Assembly: GCA_033065855.1 (NCBI GenBank)
Contig: JAVXUO010002512.1
Coordinates: 62,001-126,000 of the forward strand
DNA: 64,000 nucleotides
DNA from: Escallonia rubra
Lineage: Eukaryota; Streptophyta; Magnoliopsida; Escalloniales; Escalloniaceae
Direction of reading: 5' to 3'
Shown here: positions 13,746 through 26,300 of the stretch, piece after piece
Layout of the letters: each line of letters opens with the position of its first letter
Position numbering within the stretch: the stretch's first letter is position 1
The notes under the pieces: generated by a model
The model's database searches: none
What the model saw: the letters and a program-made list of their open reading frames with translations, nothing else
Told to the model about the DNA's origin: nothing
Translations under genes and position numbers: made by a program

Positions 13746-14773
13746 TTTTTCATCACTATCACGAACACTTGGCAAGGAAGTACCTATAATCGTGGGTAGA
13801 CCCAACCTAATCCTCAAAAGGTAGGGTAGTTATTTGTCAACCTGTACGAATCAGATGTGTACTATTTGAGGCCAGTATGTTTGCGTACATGTATACATGC
13901 GGGAAAAATGTTTTCATTTGGTTTAAGTCATGACCATCATGTATCATCTCTTGTTACTCAAACAACAGAGGAAGGGGTGTTCCGAGTAGCCATAATAAGG
14001 AGGCTATAACTGCATTATTAAATAATTGTTTGCAATTTCTTTAAAATGGAAACTTGATAGATCACCGACCAAGACCACATTTTGCCTTCACCGCCTTTCA
14101 CCTTCGCCATTATAGGTAGCCTGTTAAATTATGTCTAAGGCCATTCAAGACCGAGTGAGAATGGTAATTCTAAAACCTAAAGGGTTGATAAATAAGGAAG
14201 CAAAATCGTAACAACCTCTGAGAGCCCAACGAAGTAAGAGGTGGTCGTATACGTTATGATTACGGATTCTTTTTTTTTTTGGCATTAGGTCGAGGAAGGC
14301 CAACACTCTGAGCTACTAAACACAGAATGATGTGAACATTATACCAATAAAGTCTAGTACAAAAAACCATAAAACGTACGATGATATATAAGAAAGGTGA
14401 TATAATGGTGGCCATGCAACATAGATGTTGTGCATATGAGATTATGTTATTCTTCTCAACAAAAAAGCCTCTCGCCTTAATTTCACGATTGCATCCATGA
14501 TGATGCTAAAATTATTATGAGCATAATGTAGTTGTTTCTGACTTTTTATTTTGATGAAAGTTGATACCACATGAATCATGAAGCCTATTGCCTACTATTA
14601 CAACAAACAAAGCTATTGGGTAGTTGTTTCGGACTTGTAATTGTGAAGAAAAATCGTGGAGCTGCTTAGGTACTCATAGCCATGCCTACGACGGGGTAGC
14701 CTCAGAGATATGTGGTCACTCATGTTGCTATATGCACTTTTGATGTATTGTTAGATTGGATGAAAAATGTAAT
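13746..14773. other. Intergenic, no gene seen
   Basis: No supportable gene, RNA or paired repeat. Confidence 0.45.
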
Positions 14774-16775
14774 TGTTGGCCCTGTGATTGGATAACCTAA
14801 GTTTATATTTTGTTTTGATAATAACAGCACATTGGTTATGTTATAATAAGTGCCTTAAGCGAATACTTATAAGTATATACAAACAAACTCATGAAAACAC
14901 ATTTGAGGACAATTGAATATAATCAAATGAGCTTAAAACTATATAATACACAAGCTAAGAAAGCTTTGTCAAGTCAAATGTAAAAGAGCAATCAAGAATG
15001 AATTGCCTAAAATACTTTAATTCGAGTGAAATTCTCTTAACTTTTCTTAATTAGTCTTGGTTTTATACTTGAATTGATGACTGAGACCTAGAATGACCTA
15101 GGACACCTTGCATTGCATGTGCCTCAATTCGGTTGTTTTAAGAGAGCTATGCACAAAATGAGTAAGGTGGGTTTCGTGAGAAAACAATTATGATCGACTA
15201 CAATGGTCAATTGAGTCGACTGTATTTATGTTGGATGCCCTTTATATTGGGATACAATCGACTTTCATTGTAATTTAGTTGATTATAAGCTTTTGAATTC
15301 ATAAATGACAACTAGCTTTCCAAAATTCTTCTTTAATCTTTCAATAACATCTATAATTCAAATCCAACCAAAATAATGATTTGGAGCTTCATCATACATT
15401 ATGGAAATAACATTTTGTTCCACCATTCACTAGAGAAACATCAAGACTCAAGGATTAAACATTTTTCTCTTCATCTTCCTTGATTGAGAATGAGCTGATT
15501 GAGAGTGAGAACTCTTTACGTCTTCAAATTTTTTATCTCTACAAATTGGAGCTTCAATTGCACGATTCTACCTTCCTATAAAAAGCTTTACTTGTAGAAG
15601 AATACCATATATTATGGGTTGTCAAGATTTGGAGCTTTGGGGTTGTCAAATCTTGATTGGGCAAAGCACCAAGGGATTGTATTGTGATTAGGTCTTCACC
15701 CAAAGGTATATCATATTAGTGGATCCTAGGGATTTTTTCTAATGACTACTTAGAACAGGTGGAAGTAGGCTTAAGTGTAGTTCAAGCCGAACCACACTCC
15801 ATGCTCCCAAAATTGTAGAGTAGCTAGATAGGTGCTTGGTGACTATCCCTGAAGTTTAAACACTTCAGAAGTAACATTACCAAAGTGAAGAAGGTGGCTC
15901 CATACAAGGAAGTTGGAGATTACTAGGGAGTAGGGCTTAAAAAGAGTTCAGAGTTTATGAGGTTTAATGGTTTTGACGAGAGTTCCATTACAAATCCTAC
16001 ACATTTTAATGGGTCATCATATAGTGTAGGGAATGTCAAAAATGAGAATTTTAGAACCTGTAGATTTTGCAGTGTGGGGACTGTTAAGGATGGTTCTTAT
16101 GTCTGCACTAAAATAGTTGGGAAAAAATGTTATTAAGGAGAAATCAAATTTGGAAGTCATGATAAATGTATGCTTTGTATGAAATCTGAAGCTAAACTTT
16201 TCTTGTTTGTGCTTTAGATACAAATGAACTCAATTGAGTCATATATATGATTGACTAAAATTATTTGTGGTACTTATCAAGTTACCCATGAACGGACTTC
16301 TTATCTCTGTAATTCTAAGATGAATTTATGGCATAGGAAATATGAATTGTTTTAAAATTTTTTGGATAATTGTATCACACAATCAATTGTCACACCAAAG
16401 GTTTTCAAATTTTGAAACATTTGGGAAAAGAAATCATCTATTGAGAAAGGTGATTAGGTTACTAACAAGAGCATGGAATGCAAAATCATAGCGATTCAAG
16501 CATCAAAGGATCTCAACAGCTTTTCGCTAGATAAGGCCATTTGCTAGTTGATTACACATAAGATGTGGATCAAATCTTTGAGCAAAAAGGTCCAAATAAG
16601 AGAAAAGAACATTGCTCTAAAAGCTTCACCAAAGATCAATGAAGCTAAGCTTCAAGTAAAGATGATGATGACTTCAACAACAAAGAGATGGAGAAACTTG
16701 CAAAAAACTTCAAGAAATTCTTTTAGAAATGCAGAAATAAGATATTGAAGAAGAGAAAGTACAAATCTAGCACAT
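14774..16775 (+). mobile_element. Decayed Ty1/copia-type retrotransposon, 5' part
   Basis: A gag fragment lies at the 3' end of this stretch. The sequence before it looks like a copia LTR and leader: it begins tgttggccctgtgattgg (14774), includes gataataacagcac, and at about 15755-15795 has acaggtggaagtaggc followed by gccgaaccac. That resembles the conserved tail of LTRs in the Tork/Angela group. A second LTR was not found downstream, so the element is truncated. Boundaries and lineage rest on remembered motif style and are approximate. Confidence 0.55.
16430..16775 (+). pseudogene. copia gag (UBN2-type) fragment
   Basis: Conceptual translation, changing frame once near 16485, gives segments like RLLTRAWNAK, IIAIQASKDLNSFSLDKA, THKMWIKSLSKKVQ and KNIALKASPKINEAKLQVK. 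Plant copia Gag proteins have the same order: a RxLPxxWxxK-like stretch, AIxEAKDLxxLxLDEL, then a helix ending in xALKA. An in-frame stop (16546) and frameshifts break it, and protease, integrase and reverse transcriptase do not follow, so it is a non-functional remnant. Confidence 0.7.
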
Positions 16776-19700
16776 AAATAGATGGAAAAAGTCACTCAAA
16801 GACAGAAATGCATGATAAAGCTATGAATGCAGAGGAATATCTAACTTCAAAGACTACTTTTTCTTCACTTATTCGGATTTTGGTACTTTTGAGGCTTTCA
16901 GGGTCATCCACCATTTTTGCTAATCCTTTTTGTTTTTTAACAAAAAATGTTGAAGACCTCTTGGAATAATGGAATAATATAGGGGAGTAACTGGGAAGCA
17001 ATTTTAGCATTTGGAACAAGATTGACTCTTACTGTTGTGTACTTTTTCACTAAATCAAACACGAATGCTTTTACGGACTCAGATTGAGGAGATCTATGCA
17101 GCTTTCAAAAGGTATCGAGGAGCTCTACGCCCTAGAGTGGCGTAGCCTACCTTTGGTGTAATGGCAGTATTAAAATCGCAAAATCAATCAGGAAGGTCCT
17201 CAAAATTGCCGTCAAAGTTCGGGTGAACTCTATCAGTAACTTTGACCAAACCATATGACCACTTATGGGCCTCTTTATAGAGTGGGTCCAGGAAGAATCT
17301 TTTAATGCTTATCTAATAAGAGACATGTCCATGAAAGAAGCTTGCCTAAGTAACACAATTCAAATCTGTATGAAGTTACTTCTCTGACCTAAAGTAGGAT
17401 CATGGTTCTTCTAGTCTAAAAAGACCCTAAAACTATATAAAAGGGACTCTATGTATTGATTATTGTTAGAGTTTATATAAAGTAATAAAATTCTAAGATG
17501 GAGAAGTTCTTCAACTCAAAATCATATATTGTGTAGTTAATTTTTTTTTTTGTTTGTATTAATCACTATCAAATTCTGCATATCCAATTTTAGTGAATTA
17601 GAAGAAGTGATCTTCCGTCTTTGATTTATAGTTGCCACATGAGAATTTTGTTGTTGCCTATGTTGTGTTGAGGATATGGGTGCTTGTTGGCGTCTAGTTA
17701 TCCAAGGTCCAAAACACTTTCTCGCTTTCGCTCAAAAATCCTTCTGAGGGTGATGCATTCTTAGAGAGGGTAGATGTTACAGTGCATGTGGGAATCAATG
17801 GCTGATTTTGTCTTCTTCTATAGGTTCATTTGGTAGTAAATGAGAGTATTGGTGACATCCTTGATAAGTACATGGACGATAGATTGCACTTTTCTGAAGG
17901 CGTCGGGGAACAATGTTGGCATTGATTTATGTCCAAATAAATTTATTCTTAAGAGTCTTGGTCTCAAGTTTCTTCTCTTGCCATCTTCTTCTGCTGAAGA
18001 GATTGAAGGTCTCAACTGCCATTTTTCATAATCATTATATCTTCTTAAGAGCTTATTGAAGCTATCGAGGTACATGTTATGTACACGAGATCATCAAATA
18101 ATTTGATCCGTTGAAGAGTAAAACTCTTTAAGCGTTGCTTTGACACGTATATTGACGAGCATCTGTTTGTCTATAGGATCGTGGTATCCATGAATTGAGT
18201 TCTGAACCTTGAAACGTAGTTTTTGAGATTTTTTTCGTATTCTTTTCAGCCCCACGAGGATGAGTCTCGTTCTTAGGGTAAATGACTTGGCATAAAATTA
18301 TCCCAAGTGGGGACAAATCTTGGAAAGGTTAGTACACCAAGTGAATGTTGTCCCTATGAGAGAACGATTGTTCCTGTGAGAGAACGAGAGAACTCGCAAA
18401 GACAAATGACTTCATTATTAAGAACTTTTTCTCATTTTCTTCCTCAACCTCACTTTGAGATCTTCTTCTTCTTTCAAACAAAATGCCAATAGTTTCCACT
18501 TCTTCTCCATTTAACCTATCCACCCAATCCAACCTTAAGTATTATCATCAAAGTCTAATGCTTCCAAAGTTGATACTTGAACAAAAAACCCACCCCAGCA
18601 CTTGCAAAATTGACCATCGACCACTACCCAAAAAAGCACCACAACATGACCATCATAACCAATTTGCCAATGGTGGCGCACCACCCAAAACTCAATCCCT
18701 TCATCTACTGGTAGCCACCACTCACACATATCTTACTACCTTAGTTGTTGCTTTCGAGTTGATAGGTGAGTAAAAACTTAGTAACAAATAAAATTAATTA
18801 AGAGGTTTCCTCGTCTCACAACCAAAATTATTTTTCCAAAACCCGATAAGAACTCGGACCAACTGGTGAACCACTTATACACACATGCACACTCGTGCGT
18901 GCACATACACACACAAAGTCGATTGCCCAAAATCAATAAACACACTAATAGCTAAATTCCCACCACAATAAAGAGCAACTTAAGATATGAATCTAATGTG
19001 TGTTTGTGTGTACATACAATTTGTATATATGGGATTGTTTTAAATGTGTTGGTGTTGATTTATGCATGAAAGAAAAGGATAGGTGAAAGCTGATAGAGAG
19101 CGAACAATGTGACATGCAATGAGTCAACTCATCGTGCAACTATGTATATGTTTTTTGGGGTTAAATAGTAGAAATGTTTCGTAACCAATCAGAGAGAACC
19201 AGTTACAATAGCATAAAACTCGTTTTGACAGAATGTATCTTGCACCAAAGAAGTCAAACTACATTTAAGAGCCCCCTAAAAAAATGTTTACCGAGTTTGA
19301 AGTTGTCCCGCCTATTGATCTAATCTGAAAGGTAACAAAGTAACACCAGGTATTATTCAACTTGATGGATCCAAAGTATCAAAATTGGCGGTAACACCAT
19401 GGGCAGACCCCGGTGGATCTTACAAAATTATTTAATAGACATAATATTTAATACAAGTTTCTTGGATGACCTCAGACCACAATGCACCCACTTGTAAGTT
19501 GCAAGATTTGTAGCCACTCTAATTATTTTTCACTCATTTTCTCCTCTTTTCTTTCCTTACCCAATATAATCAAGACACGTCTCGTCCACTTATTGATCTC
19601 ACCATCCTTCATTCTTGCTCGTTACTTCAGTAGCAATGCTATCAGCCCTGTGTGTTATATGTTACTCTTACAGCCAAGAGAAAAAGATCAGCCAAAATCA

Positions 19701-19842
19701 CAGAATTTACCAAAGCAAGAGATCTTCCAGGCAGTATCAGGCAGGTAGCTCTGCTGATAATCCATGCTCTTTTCATCCCTAACCATCTTGTGAGACCACA
19801 AGCACCAAAGCTACATAGGAGATACCAATTCTACATAGGAGA
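16776..19842. other. Intergenic, no gene seen
   Basis: Mostly AT-rich, with a CCA-rich patch at about 18590-18730. Open frames at 17818-18075 (-) and 18483-18773 (+) have no domain I can recognise. Short CA/TG runs lie near 18880-19015. Confidence 0.45.
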
Positions 19843-19861
19843 TGTGTGTGTGTGTGTGTGT
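19843..19861. repeat. (TG)n microsatellite
   Basis: A short TG dinucleotide run, about 9 units. Confidence 0.85.
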
Positions 19862-19982
19862 CTTTAATTATCATTTATGAAAGTACTATGTGGTTATATA
19901 ACCCAATGCCGTATACGATACTAACATTATACGTACATGAAGATATAAATGCAACAAAGTATGTAACTTCTAAACTTACATG

Positions 19983-20873
19983 CAGAGGTGGAGGCAGCAG
20001 GCAACATCGGGGGGCACTGCCCTCCTGTTTTCACCCGAATCCAGCAGTACTCCACAGTGGTGCCCCTTCTCTCAGCATAGTCGTTATAATGGTAAAGACC
20101 AAGGCAAGTAATAGTCCACCTCCACCGGTCGTTTCTATATTATACATATCTTCTTTTGGCCTCATTGCTTTTTAAATTTTAATCATTTTGGTGCGTTGCG
20201 CTCATCATTAGCCGTACATTTCTCCGACTGTTTGCAATTTCGTATAAGGGAAGGCAGTGGTGGTGGAGAAGTGGACGGAGATGGCTTAACAACCGTCAAT
20301 GGCTGTGAAAGACATCATCATGCTCTATAAAGACACCTTAGCGGTGGTCGGAATTATGTCCACCTTCGTCACCGACACTGTCTTCAAAAGTTGAATGCTT
20401 CTCGATTGATTAATTCACAGCTTTGATTGTTTATCACTTTATGAAATTTTATTGAAATCTGACTCATTAGTGGAAGTAAAATGCTAATCTGATCCCTATA
20501 TGGTTGGCTCATCTCTATCTCTTCTCATTAGCTTTGTATAAAATCTCAATTTGGGTTTGATTCGATTGTTGCTTGCATAGTCTGTTGGTATTACATGCAT
20601 GACAAACCCCCAAACATATCAAGATTTTTGTTGGATCTTAGAGTTAAACATTAACCAATATATCGGAATGGCATATGAGAAATTGGTGAAAATTAGAAAA
20701 ATAAATTGATGTCAAATATTTTGGTTCAACCGCAAATTTCCCTTTTGACTAGGCTGGCCTTCATATGCCCACTCGCTGGGTATAATTGGCAGTCACAATT
20801 TGACGATAGATAAGTTTTGATAAATTCGTTTATAAAGTGCCCACCTCTAACAAAGTTTTTGCCTCCTCCACTG
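19983..20873. mobile_element. Non-autonomous hAT element, 891 bp, perfect 8-bp TSD
   Basis: The left end CAGAGGTGGAGGCAG and the right end in reverse complement CAGTGGAGGAGGCAA form short inverted repeats of the CAG-GGxGGA type seen in plant hAT elements. They are flanked by the identical 8-bp direct repeat cttacatg at 19975-19982 and 20874-20881, the target duplication length expected for hAT. The interior encodes no transposase, so mobility would depend on an enzyme from elsewhere. The intact target duplication suggests a fairly recent insertion. Confidence 0.85.
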
Positions 20874-21088
20874 CTTACATGCAACATTCGGATGGCCACT
20901 AGGATTAACTAATATTATCCTATAACTTCAATGAGTTTATTGCAAATGGCTCGGTCCACGATCCCATCACAGGACAATACCTCCATAAAAAGGGCTTACC
21001 TAAGTACGTTCTTATTACTTTATGAGTAAGATCTTATAAGGTCAATCACAAATTATCTCACATTCGATATGAGATATCATATTTATTA

Positions 21089-22345
21089 GGGTAAATTACA
21101 CACGGCATACCCTGGGGTTTGTCCTAAACTACACACGGCTCCGCCTATCTTTTTTTATTACACTCCGCTTCCTAACTCTCGATTTTCCTGACGTTGTCAA
21201 CGGTTTGAAGCAAAAAGACATTTTTGCCCTCACAAATTTGATTGGTAATTTTTTTTTCTCTTCCTCTCCCTTTTTCTACCATGTCTTGAACCTTGACCTT
21301 GGGGCCAGAGCAACAGTGTGTAACCCACCAAGGAGCAAGGTATTCCGGTTTGTTGATTGATGGATGTTGGTGGTTATGAGTGTGACGGGATGGCCATGGG
21401 TGGTTGAGGGTGGGTCGGATTTAGATGGGATTGGCCGGCGGTGGTGGGTCGTGGCGGGGCAGTGTGGTGGCCATTGATAGGTCTGTTGACTTGAGACTGG
21501 ATGCGTTGGAGGCGTGGCTGGCCCTTGGGCTTTGTGATTGGTGGTTGTTGGCAGTTGTAGGTGTGCCGGGATGGCCGTGGGTGGGCCAGATTTATATGTG
21601 GGTCGCGGCAGGGCAGTGTGGCCTCCACCACCCATCTCTTTCTTTATCTATATATATATCTCTCTCTCATACACACACACACACATGGTGTTATCGAGTG
21701 GGGTGTTGCCGACGGTGTTGTCGGGTGGTAGGTCGTAGTGTTTATGGTGGCGGCCTGTCAGTAGGTGTTGGTGGGTATCGTTTGGTAGCCGCAGGGTGTT
21801 GCCGGTGGTGTTGCCGGGTGGTGGGTCGTGGTGGTGGCCTGTCAGTAGGTGGTGGCGCGGGGCAGTGTGATGGCCGTTGGTTGGGCTGTTGGTGGGTCAC
21901 GATAGGTGGCCGGATAATGTTGCCAGCGTAGGCTTGGTGGCCGTGGTGCTAATTCCGGTGGGATTGATGGTGATGGCCACAATGTTGTTGGGTTTGGTTG
22001 ATGACAGGGCTTGCAATGTGAAATGTTCATGTATTATTTGTTGTACTATTTGAATTGTTGGTTGTACAACATGCATTGTTAGTTGTACAAATTAAATTCT
22101 TAAATGTTTAAAAACCCAAAAAGACAAGTTTGATTTTGACTCAACAAAGGGAGGATAGTTTGGGTATAAAAAAAGCAAAAATGATTTGTCAGGGAATCTC
22201 CAAACGGAGTTAGAGTTTTCGTCAAATTTGTGTAGCTCCATAAAATGCAGGTACAAACCTTAAGAAGCGGAGTGTAATAGAAAAAGATAGGCGGAGTCGT
22301 GTGTAGTTTAAGGCAAATCTCAGAATTGTCGTGTGTAATTTACCC
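21089..22345. mobile_element. Mutator-like element, copy 1, GT-rich interior
   Basis: It has terminal inverted repeats beginning GGGTAAATTACACACGGCA and ending in the complementary TTACCC. The subterminal arms extend beyond 100 bp, with 'cctatctttttt-attacactccgct' on the left and its complement on the right. The flanks (tatttatta and tattattat) look like a slipped copy of a 9-bp duplication. The same termini recur at 36581-38363 with a perfect 9-bp duplication. The interior here is GC-rich and full of GGTGG/GGTCG motifs, unlike the second copy. Open frames in it are low-complexity. Confidence 0.85.
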
Positions 22346-23318
22346 TATTATTATTATATAACGATCGATCGCCGATATGAAATATCACAATCATCGTTTG
22401 GCAATCCAAGGGGGGAAGAAGGTAAGAGGGGAGTGATGTTATGGTCAAAGCATGGTCAATATTATATGCTCATTTGTTTTGGAACTTGGGGGTTTGGGCA
22501 GTAAATGCATTATAAAAAGAACAGAGGGCCAATTTTGGAAAGCCACACTGTTGATGTAATAGTGAAAGATGAAGAGGGAAGATTAACCATAATTACACTG
22601 ACGAGGAAATCAATAATAAAGAAACTAAAAACACCCTGTAACCTCACTCAGGTCAGCTTTTGACAAGCTTTTTGGTCAGTCCCACCTTCCATGAGTAGAG
22701 AGAGAGATACAGAATAGCTATAGAGAGAGAGAGAGACAGAGGGGGGCATAATAGCTTATAGAGAGAGAAAGTGATAGATTTGAGGAGAGAGAGAGAGTGT
22801 GTATTGGGGAGAGAGAAAGAGAGAGCTAAAAAGGTGGGAAGAACAGGAAGAGAGAGAGAGGGGGGGTGTCTGGACGGTGTAGTGTGAAATAGGGGGCAAG
22901 GCTGCAGCATTTGGTCTCTGCTATACTTGGCAAACCCCTCTTTTTAGAGCTCCTCCGGTCGCCACCTTGTCCCCGATTTTTCCGGCCACTTTCATTCTCT
23001 TGCTTTTCCGGCCTGCTTTGCCGGAAAGTCAGTTGGCCGGCCGGTTCGCTCCCTCTCTGCGTTGACCCGTTTTGACTAGCTTTTTCCCCTTCACTTTTCT
23101 TGGAGAATCTTGAAGAACAAATTTTCTCTGCCTGCGAACGTTTTTGTCTTGATCTTTTTATCCCAAGTGAAACCCAGTTGGTGTACTTGTCTATTGAGCT
23201 GGAAAAAGGAGCTGAATAGGAGCTCCGGTTAACCGACGGCGTGATGAAAATAATCCGGTGAGGCTTGTTAGTCAATCTGGGCTTGGCCGGTGAGGGGATT
23301 TTCTCCGGAAACAGCCGG
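22346..23318 (+). promoter_or_regulatory. ARF promoter and 5' leader region
   Basis: This lies between the Mutator-like element and the ARF start codon. A long GA-rich tract (about 22690-22865) is of the type bound by plant GAGA factors (BBR/BPC) and is often found in promoters or 5' leaders of developmental genes. Two upstream AUGs open short frames, at 22691-22717 (8 codons plus stop) and 23244-23261 (MKIIR, stop), the latter 58 bases before the main start. No TATA box or start site could be fixed. A GAGACA (AuxRE core complement) at 22733 sits inside the GA repeat and is weak evidence for auxin feedback. Confidence 0.55.
23244..23261 (+). promoter_or_regulatory. Short upstream ORF before the ARF start
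   Basis: ATG at 23244 reads M-K-I-I-R and stops at 23259-23261, which would leave room for reinitiation at the ARF ATG (23319). Several ARF mRNAs in Arabidopsis are known to be controlled through upstream ORFs. That this one is transcribed and used is inference. Confidence 0.45.
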
Positions 23319-26300
23319 ATGAAGATGCCGGCGAACGGAGCCGGCATGGCCACCATCAATACCGGCGAAGGTAAGAGTACTCCACAGAAAAATGCCACTA
23401 AATGGATTCTTTATGTGACGAAAAGGGTCCATCATTCTGAAACAAAGCCACCTTTTTCTTTCTCCTTTCTCTCTCTGAAGAAAAAGAGATAGAGCTGAGA
23501 AGGCATTGGAACCAACCACTGCGGTGGATCCAAAACAGAGCTGTGTTTTGTCTCTGTCTTCACCCTTCTGTTTTCTCCGTACGGTTTTGTCTGAACTTCA
23601 AAACCTTCCACAAGAAAACTCATAAGTTCCGAAAATATTTTCTGTGAGCGGCGAATAAATATTTGTTACAACACCACATGTCGCTATGTAACGAATAATG
23701 TATGTTTACTTCTTTCATTGGGTGGCTGACTTTTTTTTTTTTGGATGAAATTTTTAGCTGAGAAGAAGAGCATCATAAACCCGGAGCTATGGCAGGCATG
23801 CGCCGGGCCGCTGGTGAACTTGCCGGCAGCCGGCACCCACGTGGTCTACTTCCCACAAGGTCACAGCGAACAGGTGCGGTGTGACTTCCTATTATTTGTG
23901 TGTTTTGTGACCTCCTACTACTTGCTACCATGTGCTGATGAAGACTTGCTATAAATGAATGTGCGGTCTAATCTGTTGTTGAGTGTGGGGTACTGAGCCT
24001 TGGATAGATTTTGACGAAAGTGGTTTGGGTGGGGTTTAATTGAGAGGGTAAACAGTAAACTCACGCAATACCTTTAAATGGTGCTAATGTGTGCACGGAT
24101 GTGGTGTGGTGGGTGATATAGAACAGTTCTGGATGTGGTATAAGTCCAAGTCCGCGCATTATTATGCTTGTCTACATCTGATTTGTCGCTCAAGTTCGTT
24201 GTTGGTTATACAATTTCTAGTAACGGATGTGGTGGACGGGTATCAGATTATGAGGGTGTGATATTAGCCTTCCATCTCTTGATTGGATGTATCATTGCTT
24301 CTATTTTTGTTAGGAGTTAAAGTTACACGGTCCTTTGCACGAACAATGCATCATATCTTTTAGATTAGTTTAGAGTAACAAACTATTCAAACTTTCAGTT
24401 GTGTAATGTAGAATTGGCAAGAGTTTGTGCAAAATGTGTACTGATGTGATATAAGAGCTTGAAATAGATGGAAAAAGGATTTCAATCAGAAAGGGAGAGA
24501 AATAAATACAAAGCGAATATTAAGTATGTGGGGCTTCACAAATTCAATAATGAAGTGCTATGTTGGTGCATAAAGAAAAGGGTTGCATGGTTTTGTTAGA
24601 ACTAAATCTAGGATTTTTCCTTTTATGTGTTGTATTCAACCTATAAGCGTATCTATGAATACAAGTAATTATGGATTTGCAATGTATTTTTAGTACTCTT
24701 AACCCTTTATATTGAGCTAGCCCTACTCATTTTTGTCAATAGCGCTATATGTGCGGTGCACGCAAAGCTCACATGCTATATCATCAGTTAATGGGAGTGG
24801 TAATTGAGTAACTCTCTTTTTAGTAATCCCTCATGGTTTTTGCTGTTGTTATCAGAGCTATTGTTTTATCTGGTATTATAACAATCTATCTTTACGATCA
24901 TAACAGCGACCTCATATTCAAGTTTCAACGTTGTAGGAATCGAATGATAATTTTGGAAAGAAGTATGGCGATTTACGTAACCTTTCTTTATTGTAAATAT
25001 GGAGAGAGATACGTTGTTTGTCGTTTTCATTAGCACACTACAGTATTGTTTCTATATCATACTATGTTATATACTTCAGCCATAATGAAGATTGATTAAG
25101 TTTATCTGCAATATGTGACTCTTGTTTGTTACGTATTTTCCACCGATCAGATTGCCGAGATTGGGTGCTAATATTTAATGTTCTTGTAAAAAGGGGAAAT
25201 TCTGGTGTAACTGAACGTTTTACAATGCGTTAATGTAACAAGCTGATCATCCTGGAGTTTTTTCTGTTGAAAATTCGTACGCCTGAGTAAATACTCGTTT
25301 TCTTTCACTGTTACCTGTTCTGATAGTGTCTCCTTGCGTGCTTTTGAAAATTTCTTTAGGTTGCAGCTTCCATGAAGAAGGACGTGGATGCTCAGATTCC
25401 AAATTATCCAAATCTTCCCTCAAAGCTACTATGCCTCCTCCACAATGTCACATTACATGTATGACTTGTTATAGTGTTTGGCTTCTATTTGCAAACGGGC
25501 ATCATCCGTAGCTTGTAATCATTAATTTACTTTTGGTGGCTTTTGGGTTTTGATTTCTCAGGCCGACACAGAAACGGACGAAGTTTATGCTCAGATGACC
25601 CTACAACCCGTTCCTTCGGTATGAACCTGCTTCCGTATAAATAGATGTTTTTCTAGCTTGGGTATTTTGAATTGCCTACTTAAACTTTACATTTCATGTG
25701 CAGTTTGACAAGGATTCGTTGTTAAGGTCAGATTTGTCAATGAAGGCAAACAAACCACAAACAGAGTTCTTCTGTAAAACATTGACAGCGAGTGATACAA
25801 GCACTCATGGAGGATTTTCTGTACCTCGGCGTTCAGCAGAGAAAACTTTCCCTCCTCTTGTAAGCAATTGTGTTCATCTCAGTGACCCACTAAGCTCTTC
25901 TTAGAAACTTCATCTTTAGCTAATCCTCTTGTTTGTAATAGGATTTCACAATGCAACCACCTGCCCAAGAACTTGTAGCCAGGGATTTGCACGATAACTT
26001 ATGGACCTTTCGCCATATCTATCGCGGTAAGTGCATTCTGTAGCCATATTTGGCTCAATTGTACGGAGATATGTAGAAGTTATGTCCTCTATAATTACGG
26101 CTTCTTTGATAGTTTACATCTAAACCTTGATACCAACTCCTGATCTGGAATATTCAGGGCAACCGAAGCGTCACTTGCTTACAACAGGTTGGAGCCTCTT
26201 TGTTAGCGGAAAGAGGCTTTTTGCAGGTGACTCGGTCTTATTTATTAGGTAATGATACTGAGCGTCTGAAAGTCGTGATTCAATTTGGTGATTTTCACGC

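Noticed and set aside
17818..18075. Minus-strand 85-codon ORF (LDSFNKLLRRYNDYEKW)
   Set aside because: Its amino-acid mix is plausible, but no family is recognisable and it has no neighbouring exons; not supportable as a gene.
21276..22030. Overlapping long ORFs on both strands in the GGTGG/GGTCG region
   Set aside because: Low-complexity interior of a Mutator-like element; ORFs exist because stop codons are rare in this composition, and none has a domain.
22653..23398. 190-codon and other minus-strand ORFs opposite the ARF leader
   Set aside because: They are antisense to the ARF leader, exon 1 and GA tract; serine/leucine runs mirror the GA repeat.
23549..23554. TGTCTC auxin response element in ARF intron 1
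   Set aside because: A six-base motif in a T/C-rich intron is expected by chance; noted only within the intron entry.
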